In this document: one piece after another, positions 63,836 to 64,000 of the stretch
Position numbering within the stretch: the first letter of the stretch is position 1
Layout of the letters: the number at the start of each line of letters is the position of its first letter
Source of the DNA: Pseudomonadota bacterium
Lineage (GTDB): Bacteria > Desulfobacterota > Desulfarculia > Desulfarculales > Desulfarculaceae
Reading direction: 5' to 3'
Assembly (NCBI GenBank): GCA_018896025.1
Contig: JAHIND010000036.1
Span: 31,702 to 95,701 of the forward strand
Length of the DNA stretch: 64,000 bases
Notes under the pieces: model-generated
What the model was told of the DNA's origin: nothing
Databases searched by the model: none
Seen by the model: the letters and a program-made list of their open reading frames with translations, nothing else
Program-made: the position numbers and the translations under genes

Positions 63836-64000
63836 GTGAACAACCCACATCAGAATGCCAGGACCACGTTTTATAGTCGAGCCCTGATTGTGCAAAGAGT
63901 TTTGAAGGAAGGGAAAAGCGTCAAGGAAGTGGCCGAGGCTTTGGGCGTGAGCCGGCGCACGGTTTACAAATGGCTGGCCCGCTACAAGTCCGGTGGCCAA
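63836..64000 (+). CDS. IS481-type transposase, N-terminal part (runs off the window)
   Basis: A GTG with GGAGG seven bases upstream begins MNNPHQNARTTFYSRALIVQ, then an HTH (SVKEVAEALGVSRRTVYKWL). This is the normal N-terminus of IS481-family transposases; the DDE domain would lie beyond the window. Only 55 residues are visible. The track missed it on this strand. Confidence 0.75.
   Translation, partial: MNNPHQNARTTFYSRALIVQRVLKEGKSVKEVAEALGVSRRTVYKWLARYKSGGQ

Overview
The window is about 64 kb of a GC-rich bacterial chromosome. Gene content suggests an anaerobic, probably sulfate-reducing or syntrophic Desulfobacterota (delta-proteobacterial) host: an HdrD/DsrK-like iron-sulfur protein with a NarI/DsrM-like cytochrome b, TusA and DsrE-type sulfur carriers, a DUF362 protein, a sigma-54 activator, a TRAP transporter and a large beta-oxidation cluster. 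The taxonomic call is inference; no rRNA is present.

Layout. 1-5.4 kb: end of a cell-surface polysaccharide cluster (Wzm/Wzt ABC exporter, GT2 glycosyltransferases, one decayed GT2). 5.6-15.9 kb: uup, DUF362, a large membrane protein of glycosyltransferase type, a methyltransferase, a FemAB-like protein, an enoyl-CoA hydratase and an unknown gene bracketed by a 36-bp repeat. 15.9-20.7 kb: a sulfur-relay/Hdr-like operon with an ArsR gene and a divergent sigma-54 activator. 20.8-22.3 kb: NSS sodium symporter plus its tiny MetS-like subunit (absent from the ORF track). 22.6-26.7 kb: an unrecognised operon with a Tat-exported metallo-beta-lactamase-fold protein, a polytopic membrane protein and a small c-type cytochrome. 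26.9-29.2 kb: GntR/FadR-type regulator with two operator-like palindromes and a PAS protein. 29.7-43.8 kb: a 14-kb one-strand catabolic cluster (thiolase, acyl-CoA dehydrogenase, FadB-type fusion, MDR dehydrogenase, TRAP transporter, CoA ligase, TetR regulator, HpaB/AbfD-like enzyme, SDR), with a perfect palindrome in front of the first gene. 44.3-45 kb: IS3 and DUF927 debris and tRNA-Phe.

The most unusual part is 45.1-61.2 kb. The comM/yifB (Mg-chelatase-like ATPase) gene is split by a 12,817-bp island. Joining the halves at a shared CC dinucleotide restores an in-frame 509-codon comM. The island ends with a large serine integrase and carries a Rep-like gene, a DUF5681 gene, a live and a dead small serine resolvase, small membrane proteins, an OLD-family nuclease and an Mrr-type restriction endonuclease. 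The reading frame of the integrase runs through the attachment site: in the predicted circular form it continues 48 codons into the other end of the island, whereas in the chromosome it is cut and finished by 9 codons of comM DNA, including the stop. A second event is visible at the 3' end of comM. The present last codons look foreign, and a GC-rich copy of the same end (encoding RSLDRAI plus stop) lies 1.7 kb downstream, beyond an AT-richer segment carrying rsgA.

The window closes with a flavoprotein gene and a duplicated fragment of its tail, a Sel1-repeat protein, a small lipoprotein with Asp/Asn-rich repeats and the start of an IS481-type transposase.
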